This document shows positions 1-10,538 of a DNA stretch of 64,000 bases, one piece after another (the first letter of the stretch is position 1; each line of letters starts with the position of its first letter). The translations under genes and the position numbers were made by a program. Under the pieces are notes generated by a model, which saw only the letters and a program-made list of their open reading frames with translations, made no database searches and had not been told where the DNA came from. This stretch comes from Pectobacterium zantedeschiae (GTDB lineage: Bacteria > Pseudomonadota > Gammaproteobacteria > Enterobacterales > Enterobacteriaceae), in the NCBI RefSeq assembly GCF_004137795.1, contig NZ_NWTM01000005.1, forward strand, positions 172,620 through 236,619, written 5' to 3'.

Positions 1-1352
1 ACCCAGCTTTCATTCCCCAGCGATCCCAGATAGCTGCTCTGTGACGCCGAATCAGGACGCCTGTCGTGTTGTTCAGTCTTCGACGTGGCAAATGACGCGG
101 TCAGGTTCAACCACGGCTGATCCGCTGGCGCGATATTCCATTTCAGCGAGTAGTTCTTATCGACCTGATCGCGGTAAACCAGCTTACGCCGCCACGCCTC
201 TTCCCAGCCATAACGAGTGATTTCTGCCTGTGTGGGGGTTGCCATATCATCACGCTTCGCGGCAAACGGCTGCCAGCCGTCAGATTCAGAGCGCATAGCG
301 GAGAGCGTTAGCGTTTGGGAATCCGTCAGATAGATATTGGTTTTCAGTAAATAAGACGCCATGTCGCTGGTCGAGTAGACAAAGCGCGTGCCATCAGGAC
401 GCTCGAGGTTGTCGCCATCGCGCTTGCTCATGTAGAGCAGGCCATCTGCCATCCCGTCTTCCGTGCGGCCATACAGCGCGCCGCTGTAGATATTTTGTCG
501 ATCGTTGGTGTGATAGCTGTACTTGACCATCCCACCAAAGTTTTCTCCCGGCAGCAGCAGATCGCTGGCGTCTTTGGTATCAACGTGAATGGTACCGCCG
601 AAGCCGCCATTGCCGCTGCGAATATCATGTGGGCCTTTATCAACGTCGATACGCTTAATCAGTTCAGGTTCAATGAACACTGAGCCTTGACGGTATTTCT
701 CAAAGCCTTTTGGCGCACCGTCCAGAACGACTTTGACGTCTTCCATGTCGCCCATGCCCCAGATATTCAGGCTCTGTCCACCTGGTCGAGGAGAACCCGC
801 CATCGACACGCCGGGAAGTTTATCGAGCAGGCTGGCAATATTGTCGGCTTGTACGCGATCGACATCGGCCTGGCGTAAAACGGAGCGTCCGGCAGCGGCG
901 CTGTCCGACGTACCGCCAACGACCGAGAGCGTCGGGATCATCAGGCTGCCGTCGCTTCCCTCGGCAGCAAGCGTGGGCTCCAGCCGATATCCCGTGGCCG
1001 TCTGTACCGCACGTAGTCCCGTTCCTGCCAGCGCGTCCGCAAAGGCTTCCTGAACAGTGTAGGTTCCCTGCACGCTCCCGCTGGTTTTATTCTGTGTTTG
1101 ATCGGGAGAAAACGTGAGAATGACATTGGCGCGGCTGGCGACAGCCTGCAACGATGTTCCTAATGGCCCTGCCGGAATGGAAAACGCCATTGTCGGTACC
1201 GCGACAGAAGCGGCAGTTTCTGCCGCCAGCGCCGAGCTGGCTGTTCCGACACTTAAGATCAACACGCCAGACAGTGCCAAATGGACTGCCCGCGCTACCG
1301 CCAAGGCGGGTTTATGCGCGATGCACCCACCATTATGATTATTTATTGCCAT
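1..1352 (-). CDS. TonB-dependent siderophore receptor with N-terminal signalling (STN) domain, partial
   Basis: The open frame runs from an ATG at 1352 to the window edge without a stop, so the C-terminal barrel is missing. After a long signal peptide ending near SSALAAE comes a secretin/TonB short N-terminal domain (about residues 50-105), typical of FecA/FpvA-type transducers that signal to an anti-sigma factor. Then come a TonB-box-like stretch (TLSVVGG) and the plug domain (DNIASLLDKLPGVSM, GQSLNIWGMGD, RIDVDKGPHDIRSGNGGFGG). Residues after about 260 look like the first barrel strands. The start at 1352 is preferred over an in-frame ATG at 1358 because AGGGGA lies six bases before it. The role should be outer-membrane import of a ferric chelate; the substrate cannot be told. 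A FecI/FecR pair would be expected nearby but is not in the window. Confidence 0.85.
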   Translation of the reverse strand, partial: MAINNHNGGCIAHKPALAVARAVHLALSGVLILSVGTASSALAAETAASVAVPTMAFSIPAGPLGTSLQAVASRANVILTFSPDQTQNKTSGSVQGTYTVQEAFADALAGTGLRAVQTATGYRLEPTLAAEGSDGSLMIPTLSVVGGTSDSAAAGRSVLRQADVDRVQADNIASLLDKLPGVSMAGSPRPGGQSLNIWGMGDMEDVKVVLDGAPKGFEKYRQGSVFIEPELIKRIDVDKGPHDIRSGNGGFGGTIHVDTKDASDLLLPGENFGGMVKYSYHTNDRQNIYSGALYGRTEDGMADGLLYMSKRDGDNLERPDGTRFVYSTSDMASYLLKTNIYLTDSQTLTLSAMRSESDGWQPFAAKRDDMATPTQAEITRYGWEEAWRRKLVYRDQVDKNYSLKWNIAPADQPWLNLTASFATSKTEQHDRRPDSASQSSYLGSLGNESW

Positions 1353-1672
1353 TGTCATTCCCCTGAAATATTGAAAAAAAAGACACATCAGGTAGGTCAC
1401 GCGAAAAACAAAATCGGGCAGAAAAATAGCAAAAATTTTCAGGGAAACGCATTTAGCACCGCGTTAACGAGCCTGAATAGGCAACGCGCAGGGCTTATTG
1501 ACGACGGAAAACGCACCTTTGGCCACGATGAGCACCGCCTCTACCATTGATTTTCATGGCACTAGACCTCATCTTAGTAATCAATCCGCAATAGATATCC
1601 GCCTTGCCGGCCGCTCTTCAACAGATTCCACTTACCGGCAACGAGATCACCCACAATTATCAGGACGGCACC
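1353..1672. other. Intergenic region between divergent TonB receptor and prlC
   Basis: This 320-base spacer separates two divergently transcribed genes and must hold both promoters. No convincing Fur box (19-bp GATAAT-type palindrome) or heat-shock promoter was recognised by eye. No small gene with a good ribosome binding site was seen. Confidence 0.5.
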
Positions 1673-3715
1673 ATGACGAATCCATTACTGACCTCATTTA
1701 CCCTGCCCCCGTTCTCCAGCATTAAAACGGAAGATATTGTCCCAGCAGTGAAATCTGCACTGGATGAATGCCGCGAAACGGTAGAACGAGTGGTCGCACA
1801 GGCCGGGCCGTTTACATGGGATAATCTGTGTCAGACGCTGGCGGACAGCGACGATCGTCTTAGCCGCATTTTTTCCCCTATCAGCCATCTGAACGCCGTG
1901 AAGAACAGCCCGGAGCTGCGCGGTGCTTATGAACAATGTCTGCCACTGCTGTCCGAACATAGTACCTGGGTTGGTCAACATGCCGGACTGTATCAGGCCT
2001 ATCGCAGCCTGCGTGACGGCGAATACTACACCACGCTGAGCCTGGCGCAGAAGAAATCCGTTGATAACGCGCTGCGCGATTTTGAACTGTCCGGCATCGG
2101 CCTGTCACCGGAAAAACAGAAACGCTACGGCGAAATTTCCGCTCGTCTATCCGAACTTGGCTCGCAGTACAGCAACAACGTGCTGGATGCCACGATGGGC
2201 TGGAGCAAACTGATTACCGACGTCGCCGAGCTGAATGGCATGCCGGAAAGCGCGCTGGCTGCTGCCAAAGCGCAGGCAGAAGCCAAAGAACAAGATGGCT
2301 GGCTGCTGACGCTGGATATCCCGAGCTATCTGCCGGTGATGACCTACTGCACCAATCAGGCACTACGCGAAGAGATGTACCGCGCCTACGGCACCCGTGC
2401 GTCCGACCAGGGGCCTAACGCGGGCAAGTGGGACAACAGCGAAATTATGGCGGAGAAGCTGGCGCTACGTCACGAACTGGCACAGTTGCTGGGCTTCGAT
2501 AGCTACGCGCATAAGTCGCTGGCAACCAAAATGGCGGAAAACCCACAGCAGGTACTCGACTTCCTGAGCGATCTGGCGAAACGCGCCCGTCCGCAGGCAG
2601 AAGAAGAACTCGCACAGCTGCGCGCCTTCGCTAAAGAACACTACGGCGTGGATGAATTACAGCCTTGGGATATCACCTACTACAGCGAGCAGCAGAAGCA
2701 GCACCTGTATTCCATCAGCGATGAGCAGCTTCGCCCGTACTTCCCGGAAGACCGCGCGGTGAATGGCTTGTTTGAAGTGGTTAAACGCATTTACGGCATC
2801 ACAGCGAAAGAGCGTAAAGACGTCGATGTGTGGCATCCGGATGTTCGCTTCTTCGATCTGTTCGATGAAAGCGGTGAACTGCGCGGCAGCTTCTATCTCG
2901 ATTTGTACGCCCGCGAACACAAACGTGGCGGTGCCTGGATGGATGACTGCGCGGGTAAACTGCGTAAAGGTAACGGCGAGCTGCAAAAACCGGTCGCCTA
3001 TCTGGTCTGTAACTTCAACCGTCCGGTCAATGGCAAACCCGCGCTGTTCACACATGATGAAGTCACCACCCTGTTCCACGAATTCGGCCACGGCCTGCAC
3101 CACATGCTGACCCAGATCGATACCGCCGGTGTCGCTGGCATCAACGGCGTACCGTGGGATGCAGTCGAATTACCAAGCCAGTTCATGGAAAACTGGTGCT
3201 GGGAACCAGAAGCGTTGGCCTTTATCTCTGGCCACCACGAAACCGGTGAACCGCTGCCGCAGGAACTGCTGGATAAAATGCTGGCAGCGAAGAACTATCA
3301 GGCCGCGCTGTTCATTCTACGTCAGCTGGAGTTCGGCCTGTTCGATTTCCGCCTGCATGCCGAGTTTGACCCTGCGAAAGGTGCCCAGATTCTGCCAACG
3401 CTGGCGGAGATCAAATCGCAGGTAGCCGTGGTGCCAAGCCCAAGCTGGGGTCGTTTCCCGCATGCATTCAGCCACATCTTCGCGGGCGGTTATGCCGCAG
3501 GCTACTACAGCTATCTGTGGGCCGACGTGCTGGCGGCCGATGCCTACTCCCGTTTCGAGGAAGAAGGTATCTTCAACCGTGAAACCGGTCAGTCATTCCT
3601 GGATAACATCCTGACTCGCGGCGGTTCCGAAGAGCCAATGGAGCTGTTCAAACGCTTCCGTGGCCGTGAACCTCAGTTGGATGCCATGCTTGCGCATTAC
3701 GGCATCAAAGGATGA
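1673..3715 (+). CDS. prlC: Oligopeptidase A
   Basis: Cytoplasmic M3-family zinc metallopeptidase that degrades oligopeptides, including cleaved signal peptides. The 680-residue product has the same length as E. coli PrlC and starts with the same MTNPLLT. The zinc site HEFGH lies at about residues 469-473, followed by the usual downstream glutamate region. A longer frame begins at 1604, but homology puts the start at the ATG at 1673, twelve bases after CAGGA-like sequence. The stop overlaps the start of rsmJ (ATGA), implying translational coupling as in E. coli. Confidence 0.97.
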   Translation: MTNPLLTSFTLPPFSSIKTEDIVPAVKSALDECRETVERVVAQAGPFTWDNLCQTLADSDDRLSRIFSPISHLNAVKNSPELRGAYEQCLPLLSEHSTWVGQHAGLYQAYRSLRDGEYYTTLSLAQKKSVDNALRDFELSGIGLSPEKQKRYGEISARLSELGSQYSNNVLDATMGWSKLITDVAELNGMPESALAAAKAQAEAKEQDGWLLTLDIPSYLPVMTYCTNQALREEMYRAYGTRASDQGPNAGKWDNSEIMAEKLALRHELAQLLGFDSYAHKSLATKMAENPQQVLDFLSDLAKRARPQAEEELAQLRAFAKEHYGVDELQPWDITYYSEQQKQHLYSISDEQLRPYFPEDRAVNGLFEVVKRIYGITAKERKDVDVWHPDVRFFDLFDESGELRGSFYLDLYAREHKRGGAWMDDCAGKLRKGNGELQKPVAYLVCNFNRPVNGKPALFTHDEVTTLFHEFGHGLHHMLTQIDTAGVAGINGVPWDAVELPSQFMENWCWEPEALAFISGHHETGEPLPQELLDKMLAAKNYQAALFILRQLEFGLFDFRLHAEFDPAKGAQILPTLAEIKSQVAVVPSPSWGRFPHAFSHIFAGGYAAGYYSYLWADVLAADAYSRFEEEGIFNRETGQSFLDNILTRGGSEEPMELFKRFRGREPQLDAMLAHYGIKG

Positions 3716-4458
3716 GCATCTGCTTAATCGCAGAAGAAGGCGCCGATAGTGGCGCCTTATCTTCTCTGGCAGAGCGCTGGGGGTTGGTTTCCGATCCCGA
3801 TGCGGTGATGGCGCTGGTGCTAACCGCGGAACGTCTGGAATTGCGCAAGCAGGATGAACCGAAGCTCGGTGCTATCTTCGTGGATTTCGTTGCCGGGACG
3901 ATGGCACACCGTCGCCGCTTTGGCGGCGGACGCGGTGAGGCTGTCGCCAAAGCTGTCGGTATCAAAAAAGATTATCTGCCGGATGTCGTAGATGCGACCG
4001 CCGGACTAGGACGCGATGCTTTTGTACTGGCCGCATTGGGCTGCCACGTACGCATGGTGGAGCGCAATCCGGTCGTTGCGGCACTGCTGGACGACGGGTT
4101 GCAGCGTGGCTATCGGGATGCAGAAATCGGACCGTGGCTACGGGAACGGCTCACGCTGCTACACGCATCAAGTATGACTGCGCTGCGTGACATCACGCCG
4201 CCGCCGGATGTGGTCTATCTCGATCCCATGTTTCCCCACAAACAAAAGAGCGCACTGGTGAAGAAAGAGATGCGGGTGTTTCAGTCGCTGGTGGGTGCAG
4301 ATGACGACGCCGATGCACTGCTGGAACCCGCACGCGCGCTGGCAAAGAAACGCGTCGTGGTGAAACGACCTGACTATGCGCCGCCGCTGGCTGGCATGCC
4401 CGCACAGTCCATGTTGGAAACCAAAAGCCACCGTTTCGACTTCTACCTTCCCGCCTGA
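3712..4458 (+). CDS. rsmJ: 16S rRNA (guanine-1516-N2)-methyltransferase
   Basis: SAM-dependent methyltransferase that modifies G1516 of 16S rRNA in the small ribosomal subunit. The protein has 248 residues, close to E. coli RsmJ (YhiQ). The SAM-binding motif DATAGLGRD lies near residue 93, and the DPMFP catalytic-type motif near residue 168. The ATG overlaps the prlC stop by four bases, so the two genes form one transcription unit. An ERIC-type repeat follows within 40 bases of the stop. Confidence 0.96.
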   Translation: MSICLIAEEGADSGALSSLAERWGLVSDPDAVMALVLTAERLELRKQDEPKLGAIFVDFVAGTMAHRRRFGGGRGEAVAKAVGIKKDYLPDVVDATAGLGRDAFVLAALGCHVRMVERNPVVAALLDDGLQRGYRDAEIGPWLRERLTLLHASSMTALRDITPPPDVVYLDPMFPHKQKSALVKKEMRVFQSLVGADDDADALLEPARALAKKRVVVKRPDYAPPLAGMPAQSMLETKSHRFDFYLPA

Positions 4459-4495
4459 CACACCTCGCCGCTGTGCCGCTACATGCGTCAGCGGC

Positions 4496-4688
4496 TATAC
4501 TCGTAATATTTCAAGTTGCATGTGCGTTGGCTGCATTCAGTCACCCGAATTACTTACTTATGTAAGCTCATCGGGGCGCCCTCTCTTGCCGCGTTATTCG
4601 GCCTTATGGCCTCACCCCTTCGGGGTCAGCGCAAGCGCTGTTCAAAACGCTAGCGTTTTGTCCTGAAACTCGAATTATTTGGAGTATA
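4496..4688. repeat. ERIC-type intergenic repeat with internal hairpin insertion (copy 1)
   Basis: The ends match the enterobacterial ERIC/IRU palindrome: TTCAAGTTGCATGTGCGT on the left and ACTCGAATTATTTGGAGTAT on the right. The core, near 4545-4580, contains the ERIC signature CACCCGAAT...TAAGCTCATCGGGG. About 70 extra bases (about 4592-4661) sit inside the right arm and fold into a row of short hairpins (GGCC/GGCC, CCCC/GGGG, CAGCG/CGCTG, AAAACGC/GCGTTTT). The same insertion is present at the same point in the copy at 10539-10726. The element is non-coding and follows rsmJ, so it is probably transcribed into that mRNA. Confidence 0.85.
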
Positions 4689-4800
4689 AAACCAATCCTG
4701 CTTCGCATTTCCTATGCTGTATTTGCAAAGTCTGTAGCACAAATGAGAAGCAAATCGCATAATTTCGCGCTATCACTTCTTATTACACTAAGATGACATA

Positions 4801-6696
4801 ATGAAAAAAACGCTTCTGTCACTTCTGCTTTGTTTGAGTACCTCTGCTATGGCCGTTCAAGAACCGGTAAATATCACGATTCTGGGTACATCCGACCTGC
4901 ATGGCACCTTTGTTCCCTGGGATTACGCTACCGACACCGCCAACATGGCTGGCAGCCTGAGCCAGATCGCGACGCAGGTACATAAAGTTCGTGCGCAACA
5001 GCCAAATGTGATTCTGGTTGATGCAGGCGACACCATTCAGGGCAACTTTGTCGAAACGTTCAAAAATGACAAAACCAGCCCGATGATTCTCGGTTTTAAC
5101 GCCCTGGATTATGACGTCTGGGTGATGGGCAACCACGAGTTCGATTTCGGACTGAACGTGCTTTCCACCTCGCTTGACCAGTTCACTGGCACCGCGCTGG
5201 CGGGCAACATTTTTTGGGAGAGCAGTAAGCCTTACTTACCCGCCTATAAAATTGTCGAACGACAGGGTGTGAAGATTGGCATCATCGGTATGGATACGCC
5301 GATGACCGCTGAATTCGCCAAGGGTACTGACCGTGTAAAAGGGCTGAACTTTACCGATCCCGTCGGGGCAGTAAAAACCGTTATCCAGCAAATCCACGGC
5401 AAAGTGGACGCCATCGTGCTGGTCGCCCATATGGGGATCGATAACGAGAACCAGCGACCGGGTACTGGCGTGGGTGATATTGCTCGCGCTAACCCTGAAT
5501 TGGCCGCTATCGTCGCGGGCCATATGCACGTAAAAGTGGATAAAGAGGTGATTAATGGCGTGATCGTCACCGAACCGGACAAATATGGTCGCGCACTGTC
5601 GCGCATCGATTTGCAGTTTGAGCAGCAGAACGGCAAATACGTGCTGATCAACAAAGACAGCTACACCTATTCGATTAAAGACGTAGATTCTGACCGTAAA
5701 ATGGAAGACATCTACGAGCCTTACCATAACACTCTACGCGCCAACGCCAACCGTCCGATTGCACAGCTCATAGAGCACGATCTGGTACCGCAAGATGCTG
5801 TAAAAGGCATCCCTCAGGTGCACGTACAGGACACTGGCATCAGCGCCCTGTTCCAGGAAGCCAGCCGTCATTACGCCCCCAAAGCGCAGGTTATCGCGCT
5901 GCAAATTGATAACGATCGGCCCAAGCTGAACGTCGGCACCATCTCCGCAAAAGACATCGCCTTTAACTATCAATATGCTGGCGGTGAAATCACGGTTTAT
6001 CAGCTAACCGGAAAAGAACTGAAGAAATACATGGAATGGTCAGCAGGTTACTTCAACCAGTTGCAAGACGGGGATGTGACTTACAGTTTCAATCCGCAGC
6101 GTCGCGCCTCCAAGTATTCCACCAATGATTTCTTCGACGGCGTGACGTACACCATCGACCTGACGAAGCCCGCCGGACAGCGTATTACCGATCTGAAAAT
6201 GAATAACGGCACGCCAGTTACCGACGGCATGCCGATCCGTCTGGGTATGAACAGCTACCGTATGGGCCACCTGACGCAGAAAGGCGGCGTGCTGGAAGGT
6301 ATGCAGTTCCCGGTGCTATCGGATACCAAAGTGGAATATGGCGAAGAGGCGGGCACGATTCGTAACCTGACCATCCGTTATTTGACTGAGGTGAAAAAAG
6401 GACAATACGAGGGTACGGTACCACAGCGCTGGAAGCTGTCAGGATTGCAGGGCTATGAGCGTGAACGCAAAATAGTCGAATCCCTGCTTAACAGTGGAAA
6501 AATCAGCGTGCCGACCTCAGACGATGGCCGCTACAGCAACGTGCAATCCATCAATGTGAAGTCGTTACTGCTGCCGGACACTGCGCAGAGGGAGAAACAC
6601 GTGGCGGAGCTGACGCAACAGCGCGACAGTACCACCAATGCGTTGACCAAACAGCGGCTGAACGATCAGCTAACGATTATCGCGGCGATTAACTGA
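4801..6696 (+). CDS. Periplasmic bifunctional metallophosphatase / 5'-nucleotidase (CpdB/UshA superfamily)
   Basis: A 631-residue secreted protein with a Sec signal peptide (residues 1-18, cut after SAMA). The metallophosphoesterase domain shows the metal ligands TSDLHG (D32, H34), DAGDTIQG (about 75-82), GNHEFDFG (about 110-117), VAHMGID and GHMHVKVD (about 239-246). A 5'-nucleotidase C-terminal domain follows from about residue 340. It should hydrolyse extracellular nucleotides or 2',3'-cyclic nucleotides to release phosphate and nucleosides in the periplasm. The sequence is clearly different from classical E. coli CpdB (647 residues) and UshA, so no gene name is given. It is monocistronic. 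Confidence 0.88.
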   Translation: MKKTLLSLLLCLSTSAMAVQEPVNITILGTSDLHGTFVPWDYATDTANMAGSLSQIATQVHKVRAQQPNVILVDAGDTIQGNFVETFKNDKTSPMILGFNALDYDVWVMGNHEFDFGLNVLSTSLDQFTGTALAGNIFWESSKPYLPAYKIVERQGVKIGIIGMDTPMTAEFAKGTDRVKGLNFTDPVGAVKTVIQQIHGKVDAIVLVAHMGIDNENQRPGTGVGDIARANPELAAIVAGHMHVKVDKEVINGVIVTEPDKYGRALSRIDLQFEQQNGKYVLINKDSYTYSIKDVDSDRKMEDIYEPYHNTLRANANRPIAQLIEHDLVPQDAVKGIPQVHVQDTGISALFQEASRHYAPKAQVIALQIDNDRPKLNVGTISAKDIAFNYQYAGGEITVYQLTGKELKKYMEWSAGYFNQLQDGDVTYSFNPQRRASKYSTNDFFDGVTYTIDLTKPAGQRITDLKMNNGTPVTDGMPIRLGMNSYRMGHLTQKGGVLEGMQFPVLSDTKVEYGEEAGTIRNLTIRYLTEVKKGQYEGTVPQRWKLSGLQGYERERKIVESLLNSGKISVPTSDDGRYSNVQSINVKSLLLPDTAQREKHVAELTQQRDSTTNALTKQRLNDQLTIIAAIN

Positions 6697-6761
6697 CCGA
6701 CACCTTACGGAAACCCAAGATTCCAAACGAAGTGCATCGCGCAGTGATAATGGATAGATCG

Positions 6762-6826
6762 TAAAGACGCTGCAAGTACGTCCCTGTAAGCTCGAACCGC
6801 GCCATCCCTGGCGCGGACGCTTTACT
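6762..6826. repeat. Palindromic intergenic element, possible terminator
   Basis: The outer ends GTAAAG and CTTTAC are inverted repeats, and inside lies a perfect 8-bp stem with a 4-base loop (CCGCGCCA TCCC TGGCGCGG). It sits between two convergent genes. The layout resembles short palindromic repeats dispersed in soft-rot enterobacterial genomes (from memory). It is the only copy seen here, so calling it a repeat is an inference. Confidence 0.45.
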
Positions 6827-6896
6827 CTTCTATTCCATTATCATCCTACGAAGAGATTTTCCAACGGTCTTCAATGCCTGCCATAGGCTGGTATTG

Positions 6897-8210
6897 CTAT
6901 CTCTCGCTGCGGGCTTTCCAGCGTTCGCTCGTCAGGTAGCCGTTCACGCCCACATCCAGAAAAGGGCGTGGCGGCAGGTAGTTCGCCTGTCCGAGCGATT
7001 GCATATCGCTAATCAACGGATTGTCTTCACCTAACGCCAGATCCGCCAGAATATGTCCGGCGGCAGTTTGCTTCGACAGCCCCGCCCCGTTACAGCCAGC
7101 GGATGCGAACACATTGTCGCTTAGCTGCCCCCAAATTGGTGCCCCGTTGCGTGTGACGCTAATCAGTCCTGACCACGTGTGCGCCATTTTCACATCGCTC
7201 AACTGTGGGAACATTCGAGAAAAAATAGCAGCGTGACGACGCGCGTGGCGCCCGGTTTCTACCGCACTATTGACCAACTCAGGAGCAAATTTCACATGTT
7301 CCCGAATCAGGAAACGGCGATCGCGCGTGTAACGGAGCGTCGCACTAGCTAGCGCATTGACTGGCGTCAGCCCCCAATCTGGCATATCGCCAATTCGCGC
7401 AATCTGTTCCGCATTCAGCGGCTCAGTCAGCGTCGCAAAGGTCGCTACGGCAAAAACCCGACCATTAAACAACGGCAGGCCGCGCGCTGCGCCGTTAATC
7501 GCCATCATCAGCTTATCTGCCTGAATCTCACCATAGGGCGTTTCTACGCGAATGCGCGATCCAGTTTCGATATTCAACGCAGGGGAATGGGCGTAAACCG
7601 TCACATTCTTAGGCAGATTCGCCACCAGCCCGATCACCAGCGCCGCCGGGTTTAGCAGGATACAATTGGGGGTATACACGGCGCGCTGATAGAAAGATGT
7701 TCCGAGGCGACGAGCAAGTTCGTCTTTTTCAACCACCTGATAGGGTTCGCCAAGGTCGTTCAATTCACGGACATAGGTATCGATCAGGCCGTTGAATGTA
7801 GAGCTAACAGCACAGTGATATTTTCCCGCCACGCTCCAGTCACACGCAATAGCATGGCGATCTACCTTTTCTTTCAGATGCGCCACGCCGGACTGCAAGA
7901 GGCGGCGATAAGCCGCAGCCTTTTCTAACTCCGCCGTAGAGCTGCCGATGTTATGCGGCAAATCGATGACAAAACCGGAGTTACGCCCAGAGGCATTGTC
8001 GCCAATCTCTCCCGCATCCAGCAGGATAATGTGTTTATCCGGACGCTGTTCAGCCAGACGCTGAGCAAAAGCGATCCCCGCATAGCCAGCGCCGGTCACC
8101 AGCCAGTCCGCGGTTATTTTTCCACGCTGCTGTGGGTAATTCGGTTTATCGATAAGATCTGCCAACCAGCCATTACGATTCTGATCGAAAGGAAGATGTT
8201 TGATTTTCAC
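6897..8210 (-). CDS. FAD-dependent oxidoreductase (DAO family)
   Basis: This cytoplasmic flavoprotein of about 437 residues has the D-amino-acid-oxidase fold. A Rossmann FAD-binding motif (GAGYAGIAFAQRLAE) lies about 40 residues from the start, followed by the ASGRNSGF loop. A C-terminal FAD segment (SAGCNGAGLSKQTAAG) is also present. It probably oxidises an amine or amino acid, but the substrate cannot be inferred. The frame can be extended to a TTG at 8267. The GTG at 8210 is preferred because homologues begin with an xKxKHLPxD-like stretch and AAGG lies about ten bases upstream. It is convergent with the nucleotidase gene and not in an obvious operon. Confidence 0.82.
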   Translation of the reverse strand: MKIKHLPFDQNRNGWLADLIDKPNYPQQRGKITADWLVTGAGYAGIAFAQRLAEQRPDKHIILLDAGEIGDNASGRNSGFVIDLPHNIGSSTAELEKAAAYRRLLQSGVAHLKEKVDRHAIACDWSVAGKYHCAVSSTFNGLIDTYVRELNDLGEPYQVVEKDELARRLGTSFYQRAVYTPNCILLNPAALVIGLVANLPKNVTVYAHSPALNIETGSRIRVETPYGEIQADKLMMAINGAARGLPLFNGRVFAVATFATLTEPLNAEQIARIGDMPDWGLTPVNALASATLRYTRDRRFLIREHVKFAPELVNSAVETGRHARRHAAIFSRMFPQLSDVKMAHTWSGLISVTRNGAPIWGQLSDNVFASAGCNGAGLSKQTAAGHILADLALGEDNPLISDMQSLGQANYLPPRPFLDVGVNGYLTSERWKARSER

Positions 8211-8340
8211 AATGGTGTAAACCTTGAAAAGAACGGGTTGTATCGGCAAAAGCCCGACGATACACAATGCGGATTAAGATAAAGAAAGGCAGGAAGCGGT
8301 GTCCAGCAAGAAATATCGCTAACACATAGATAAATAAGTG

Positions 8341-8371
8341 AAAAGTCAAAGCGCCTGCAAATACAGGCGCT
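8341..8371 (-). terminator. Rho-independent terminator of gdhA
   Basis: On the minus strand an 8-bp stem AGCGCCTG/CAGGCGCT (8350-8371) is followed by TTTGACTTTT. It lies 17 bases beyond the gdhA stop. Confidence 0.8.
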
Positions 8372-8387
8372 CAGAAGGACTAAGGCG

Positions 8388-9731
8388 TTACACGACGCCC
8401 TGTGCCAGCATCGCGTCGGCCACTTTTACAAAGCCAGCCACGTTGGCACCGCGCACATAGTTCGTCTGGCTATCTTCACCACCGTACTGCACACACGCAT
8501 TATGGATATCCAGCATGATGTGATGCAAGCGCGCATCGACCTTCTCTGCTTTCCAGCCCAAACGTGCCGCGTTCTGCGCCATTTCCAGCCCAGATGTCGC
8601 CACGCCGCCTGCGTTAGCCGCTTTGCCCGGCGCAAACAGCACTCCCGCATCCAGAAACGCGTCAGTCGCGGGAATCGTGGTCGGCATGTTGGCACCTTCT
8701 GCCACGGCTTTCACACCGTTAGCAATCAGCATCTGCGCCGCTGGGAGATCCAGCTCATTCTGCGTGGCGCACGGCAGCGCGATATCTACCGGTACTTCCC
8801 ACGGTGTTTTACCTGCAAGGTAGGTCAGCTTCGCTTCGCGCGCGTAATCTTCCACGCGGCCATAGCGTTTATTTTTAATCTCTTCCAGCAGTGCCAGTTT
8901 CTCTGGGGTAAACCCGTTTTCATCCACCACGGTGCCGTTGGAATCCGATGCAGTGACCACACGAGCACCCAGCTCCATCGCTTTTTCAATCGCGTACTGC
9001 GCCACATTACCGGAACCGGATACCGCAACACGCATGCCTTCAAAGCCCAAACCGTGGCGTTTCAGCATCGCCTCTGTGAAATAAATCAGGCCGTAGCCTG
9101 TCGCTTCAGGGCGAATCAGACTGCCACCAAACGACAGCCCTTTGCCGGTGAATACGCATGCAGTGTTGTTAGTCAGTTTCTTCATCATGCCAGTCATGAA
9201 GCCAACTTCGCGACCACCCACGCCGATATCGCCCGCCGGAACGTCCGTATCCGCGCCCAGATGACGATACAGTTCTGTCATCAATGCCTGACAGAAACGC
9301 ATGACTTCGCCCTGACTTTTCCCTTTCGGATTAAAGTCCGAACCCCCTTTGCCGCCGCCCATTGGCAGCGTCGTCAGCGCATTTTTAAACGTCTGCTCGA
9401 ACCCAAGGAATTTCAGAATCGACAGGTTAACGGACGGATGAAAGCGCATGCCACCTTTGTACGGGCCGATCGCGGAGCTGAACTGGACGCGCCAGGCACG
9501 GTTCACCTGAACCTGACCTTTATCATCCGTCCACGCCACGCGAAACTGAATCACACGTTCTGGTTCTACCAATCGTTCCAGCAGGCTGTAATCCGCATAG
9601 TGTGGGTTCTGCTCCAAAAAAGGCCACAGAGTGGAAAGCACTTCATTTACGGCCTGTAGAAATTCAGGCTGATGCGGATCGCGTTGTTGAACAGAATCAA
9701 GAAAACTCGCCAGAGATACGATTTGTGCCAT
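8388..9731 (-). CDS. gdhA: NADP-specific glutamate dehydrogenase
   Basis: Catalyses reductive amination of 2-oxoglutarate with ammonium and NADPH to glutamate, the low-energy route of ammonium assimilation. At 447 residues it equals E. coli GdhA in length. Diagnostic stretches include the catalytic-lysine region PMGGGKGGSDF (about residue 125), DVPAGDIGVGGREV, and the nucleotide-binding SGSGNVAQYA (about 235). The gene is monocistronic with its own terminator. The glutamine synthetase genes of the other assimilation route lie at 35.5 kb. Confidence 0.98.
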   Translation of the reverse strand: MAQIVSLASFLDSVQQRDPHQPEFLQAVNEVLSTLWPFLEQNPHYADYSLLERLVEPERVIQFRVAWTDDKGQVQVNRAWRVQFSSAIGPYKGGMRFHPSVNLSILKFLGFEQTFKNALTTLPMGGGKGGSDFNPKGKSQGEVMRFCQALMTELYRHLGADTDVPAGDIGVGGREVGFMTGMMKKLTNNTACVFTGKGLSFGGSLIRPEATGYGLIYFTEAMLKRHGLGFEGMRVAVSGSGNVAQYAIEKAMELGARVVTASDSNGTVVDENGFTPEKLALLEEIKNKRYGRVEDYAREAKLTYLAGKTPWEVPVDIALPCATQNELDLPAAQMLIANGVKAVAEGANMPTTIPATDAFLDAGVLFAPGKAANAGGVATSGLEMAQNAARLGWKAEKVDARLHHIMLDIHNACVQYGGEDSQTNYVRGANVAGFVKVADAMLAQGVV

Positions 9732-9954
9732 GAACAGCTCCTGATTGAACGAATAAGTTCCCTTCTGCTTCTTTATTTTTAGACACGTAGAAGCTTATGG
9801 GATAGGTGAAAATGATGTTGTGTCCTCTGGACTATAACACTGGCGATGGATATTTAAGCAAGCGTTTTCTTTTCAGATAAACGTTATAATCCAATGGGAT
9901 AGAAAGGGTTTTTCAGCGATTCAGGAAGGGAAATTTGACATAAGTTTTTGTTAT

Positions 9955-9988
9955 ATAACAAAAGGCACAGCCAAGAAGCCGTGCCTTT
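9955..9988 (-). terminator. Rho-independent terminator of uspA
   Basis: On the minus strand the stem AAAGGCAC/GTGCCTTT with a short inner stem is followed by TTGTTATATAA. It lies 35 bases after the uspA stop. Confidence 0.75.
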
Positions 9989-10022
9989 CGTCACTGAAAA
10001 AAAATGCAAAAAAAGCTAATTT

Positions 10023-10460
10023 TTATTCGTCTTCATCATCACGCAGCGGCACGATGAGCATGTCGACATGTACGGTATTAATCAGCTGACGTGCGGAAGA
10101 CATCAGTTTGCTCCAGAAGTCCTGATGGTGCCCACACAGCACGAGGTCAGCATCGTATTTCCTAATCGCATCAACCAGCACTTGCCCTAAATCGCCGCTA
10201 CCGCTCAGCGTTTCGCTGATGGGATAACCCGCATTTTGGGACAGCTCGGTTAACGCATTCTGGGTTTCTTCAGAGATACGCTGTTGCATGTCACCCAGAT
10301 TGACGTCGATAAGCCCCGTGTAGAGATCGGAGTAGTTCACATCGACGTGGATTAACGAGACTTTCGCATTGTACGGTCTTGCCATCGAAACCGCTTTTTC
10401 CACTAACACTTTGCTTTCTGGAGAAAGGTCAACAGCAATAAGGATGTGTTTGTAAGCCAT
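10023..10460 (-). CDS. uspA: Universal stress protein A
   Basis: Small cytoplasmic stress and growth-arrest protein, 145 residues against 144 in E. coli and almost identical in sequence. The Usp fold starts [11 protein letters not shown], and the segment [19 protein letters not shown] is characteristic of the UspA subgroup, which lacks the ATP-binding GXXG signature of other Usp proteins. A strong ribosome binding site (GGAAGGAG) precedes the ATG. It is divergent from uspB, as in E. coli, but the spacer here is much longer because of an inserted ERIC-type element. Confidence 0.98.
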   Translation of the reverse strand: MAYKHILIAVDLSPESKVLVEKAVSMARPYNAKVSLIHVDVNYSDLYTGLIDVNLGDMQQRISEETQNALTELSQNAGYPISETLSGSGDLGQVLVDAIRKYDADLVLCGHHQDFWSKLMSSARQLINTVHVDMLIVPLRDDEDE

Positions 10461-10538
10461 AATAAGACTCCTTCCGTAAAGACTAATTAAGGGTTAGCAG
10501 ATATTTTTCCTGCCAATCTAATACTTAACAGAGAGCTA

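Noticed and set aside
8502..9659. A 385-codon open frame on plus
   Set aside because: It is the antisense shadow of gdhA; no homology signal, and gdhA is unmistakable.
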